DNA from: Chryseobacterium sp. VAUSW3
GTDB lineage: Bacteria > Bacteroidota > Bacteroidia > Flavobacteriales > Weeksellaceae
Direction: 5' to 3'
Assembly: GCF_002205795.1 (NCBI RefSeq)
Contig: NZ_NIUY01000003.1
Location: 1 to 64,000 of the forward strand
Length of the DNA stretch: 64,000 nucleotides
Position numbers and translations under genes: made by a program. Below the pieces are notes generated by a model, which saw only the letters and a list, made by a program, of their open reading frames with translations, was not told the DNA's origin and ran no database searches. Positions within the stretch are counted from its first letter, which is position 1, and every line of letters starts with the position of its first letter. Shown here in pieces: positions 63,016 to 64,000 of the stretch.

Positions 63016-63048
63016 AAATTCCCTTTTCGCAAGAAAAGGGAATTTTTT
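63016..63048 (+). terminator. Strong terminator of the str operon
   Basis: The 13-bp perfect stem AAATTCCCTTTTC (63016-63028) pairs with 63033-63045 around the loop GCAA, followed by a T run. Confidence 0.92.
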
Positions 63049-63075
63049 TATAGATTTACATCACAAATATAATGA

Positions 63076-63903
63076 ATGAAGAATCTGTACGCTGCCTTTA
63101 TGCTCATTTCTGTTGGTTTCTATGCCCAAACCCACCGCTTTATTTACGATTATCAATATAAATTAAGTGCTGAAGATACGCTGACAAAAAAAGCCTACTT
63201 TCATCTGGATGTAAACTCCGATAAATCCTATTTCTACGAACGTAAGTATTTTATTGCAGATTCGCTTCAAAAAGCCAATCAACCTTTTGGGTTCGAAGGA
63301 AAGATGACGGACCTTTTGTCCAGGGACAGAAAAGGTGGCAAAGTTTCTACCATCACATTTAAAGGATTTGACAGTTTTTTAATGAAAGACCAACCGTCTC
63401 AGAACTGGAAAATACATCAGGAAACCAAAAGGTTAGGCAACCTGAAACTACAGAAGGCAACAACGACGTGGAGCGGCAGAAATTGGGAAGCTTGGTTTGC
63501 TGCTGAAATTCCCTTGCAGGAAGGTCCTCACAAATTCTCCGGACTTCCGGGATTGATCGCTGAATTGAGCGATGACGGCAATAATTTCAGCTTTAAACTC
63601 ATCCGTTCTCAATTGATAAAAGAAACGTCCGTCGTCGACCTGTGGTATAACAATCAGTTCATAAAACCGGTTGAAATTTCTTACGCACAATATGAGAAGA
63701 TGCTCCTTCAGCATTATAAATCACCCTTGCAAACCCTCATTACGCGGGAAATTGATTATAAAAAAAGTCCGCTGATCACCGAAGACGGAACAAAGATCGA
63801 CAATGAGCAAAAATTCCGCGCCTACGAAACCGCAGAGCGATATCGAATCAGAAAATATAATAACCCTTTGGAATTAAGTCTTAAAATTAGTTATCCTGAT
63901 TAG
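63076..63903 (+). CDS. GLPGLI family protein
   Basis: The 275-residue protein has a signal peptide (about 1-18, FYAQ) and contains the family's naming motif literally (FSGLPGLIAEL, about 155-163), preceded by the WEAWFAAEIPLQEGP strand. GLPGLI proteins are exported proteins found in Bacteroidota; their function is unknown. The start at 63076 (ATG) gives the signal peptide; an ATG four bases earlier is in another frame. Confidence 0.9.
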   Translation: MKNLYAAFMLISVGFYAQTHRFIYDYQYKLSAEDTLTKKAYFHLDVNSDKSYFYERKYFIADSLQKANQPFGFEGKMTDLLSRDRKGGKVSTITFKGFDSFLMKDQPSQNWKIHQETKRLGNLKLQKATTTWSGRNWEAWFAAEIPLQEGPHKFSGLPGLIAELSDDGNNFSFKLIRSQLIKETSVVDLWYNNQFIKPVEISYAQYEKMLLQHYKSPLQTLITREIDYKKSPLITEDGTKIDNEQKFRAYETAERYRIRKYNNPLELSLKISYPD

Positions 63904-64000
63904 TAATTAAATATTTAACGTCCGTGTCGAACAAAGAGGGAATCTTTTGTAATGTTCTCTTTCTGAATAACTTCCATAGAAATTTAGCATAGTATTTCTT
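63887..64000 (-). CDS. Possible 3' end of a minus-strand gene entering from the right
   Basis: On the minus strand a frame stays open for 37 codons from the window edge to a TAA at 63887-63889, ending in SLFDTDVKYLITNQDN. It would overlap the GLPGLI gene's end by 17 bases. A run of this length can arise by chance in such AT-rich DNA, so this is only a candidate. Confidence 0.3.
   Translation of the reverse strand, partial: KKYYAKFLWKLFRKRTLQKIPSLFDTDVKYLITNQDN

Overview
The window reads as chromosome of a low-GC Bacteroidota, most likely a flavobacterium of the Chryseobacterium/Kaistella group (Weeksellaceae). The pointers are: promoters of the form TTTG-N19-TAnnTTTG with almost no Shine-Dalgarno sequences, a GLPGLI-family protein, a leucine-rich-repeat protein with a type IX secretion sorting domain, an OmpA protein with calcium-binding TSP3 repeats, a split methionine synthase, a MetX acetyltransferase under a SAM riboswitch, and many outer-membrane and lipoprotein genes. 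The assignment rests on gene content only. I see no transposase, integrase, phage gene or CRISPR array. This is core chromosome with a few poorly described conserved genes.

Layout. 1-140: end of an rRNA operon (5S, cut by the window edge). 0.4-5.8 kb: an Omp85-like protein, nadD, a DUF3817 membrane protein and a plug-plus-barrel outer-membrane protein behind a long repeat-bearing leader. 5.9-8.5 kb: two guanidino-group modifying enzymes (CtlX and an arginine deiminase-like protein) flanking cutC. 8.8-15.1 kb: cell envelope (DegP/HtrA protease, LptD, amidase) plus ridA. 15.2-15.7 kb: rpsT between two different tRNA-Glu genes. 15.8-30.3 kb: aroQ, a Kef-type antiporter with its flavoprotein partner, a GNAT-like protein, recJ, an ABC-F ATPase, smpB, an abundant OmpA porin, yebC, osmC and a GH63-type glucosidase.

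30.3-39.0 kb is a complete methionine block in one direction: SAM riboswitch, metX, an ACT-homoserine dehydrogenase without a kinase domain, metZ, metH in two pieces, and metF. Together these take aspartate semialdehyde to homoserine, acetylate it, add sulfide, and methylate homocysteine with folate-borne carbon. 39.0-44.3 kb is a leftward run of two paralogous secreted proteins, an SDR, aroA, a MazG-like protein and a beta-helix lipoprotein.

46.0-49.5 kb is the part most worth attention. A TrhO-type rhodanese, a TrhP-type U32 protein, a small ferredoxin and 5-formyl-THF cyclo-ligase sit in one tightly packed operon, and the first two share a homologous C-terminal domain. In E. coli TrhO and TrhP belong to two alternative routes to the same tRNA modification (5-hydroxyuridine at position 34) and are encoded apart. 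Here they look like parts of one unit. The rest holds an unusual HTH-like membrane protein with a lipoprotein partner, an Ala-rich repeat lipoprotein, a TrmH-type methyltransferase, rmuC, pncB, dps, the T9SS LRR protein, a polytopic membrane protein, and the str operon (rpsL-rpsG-fusA-rpsJ), which ends at a strong terminator.
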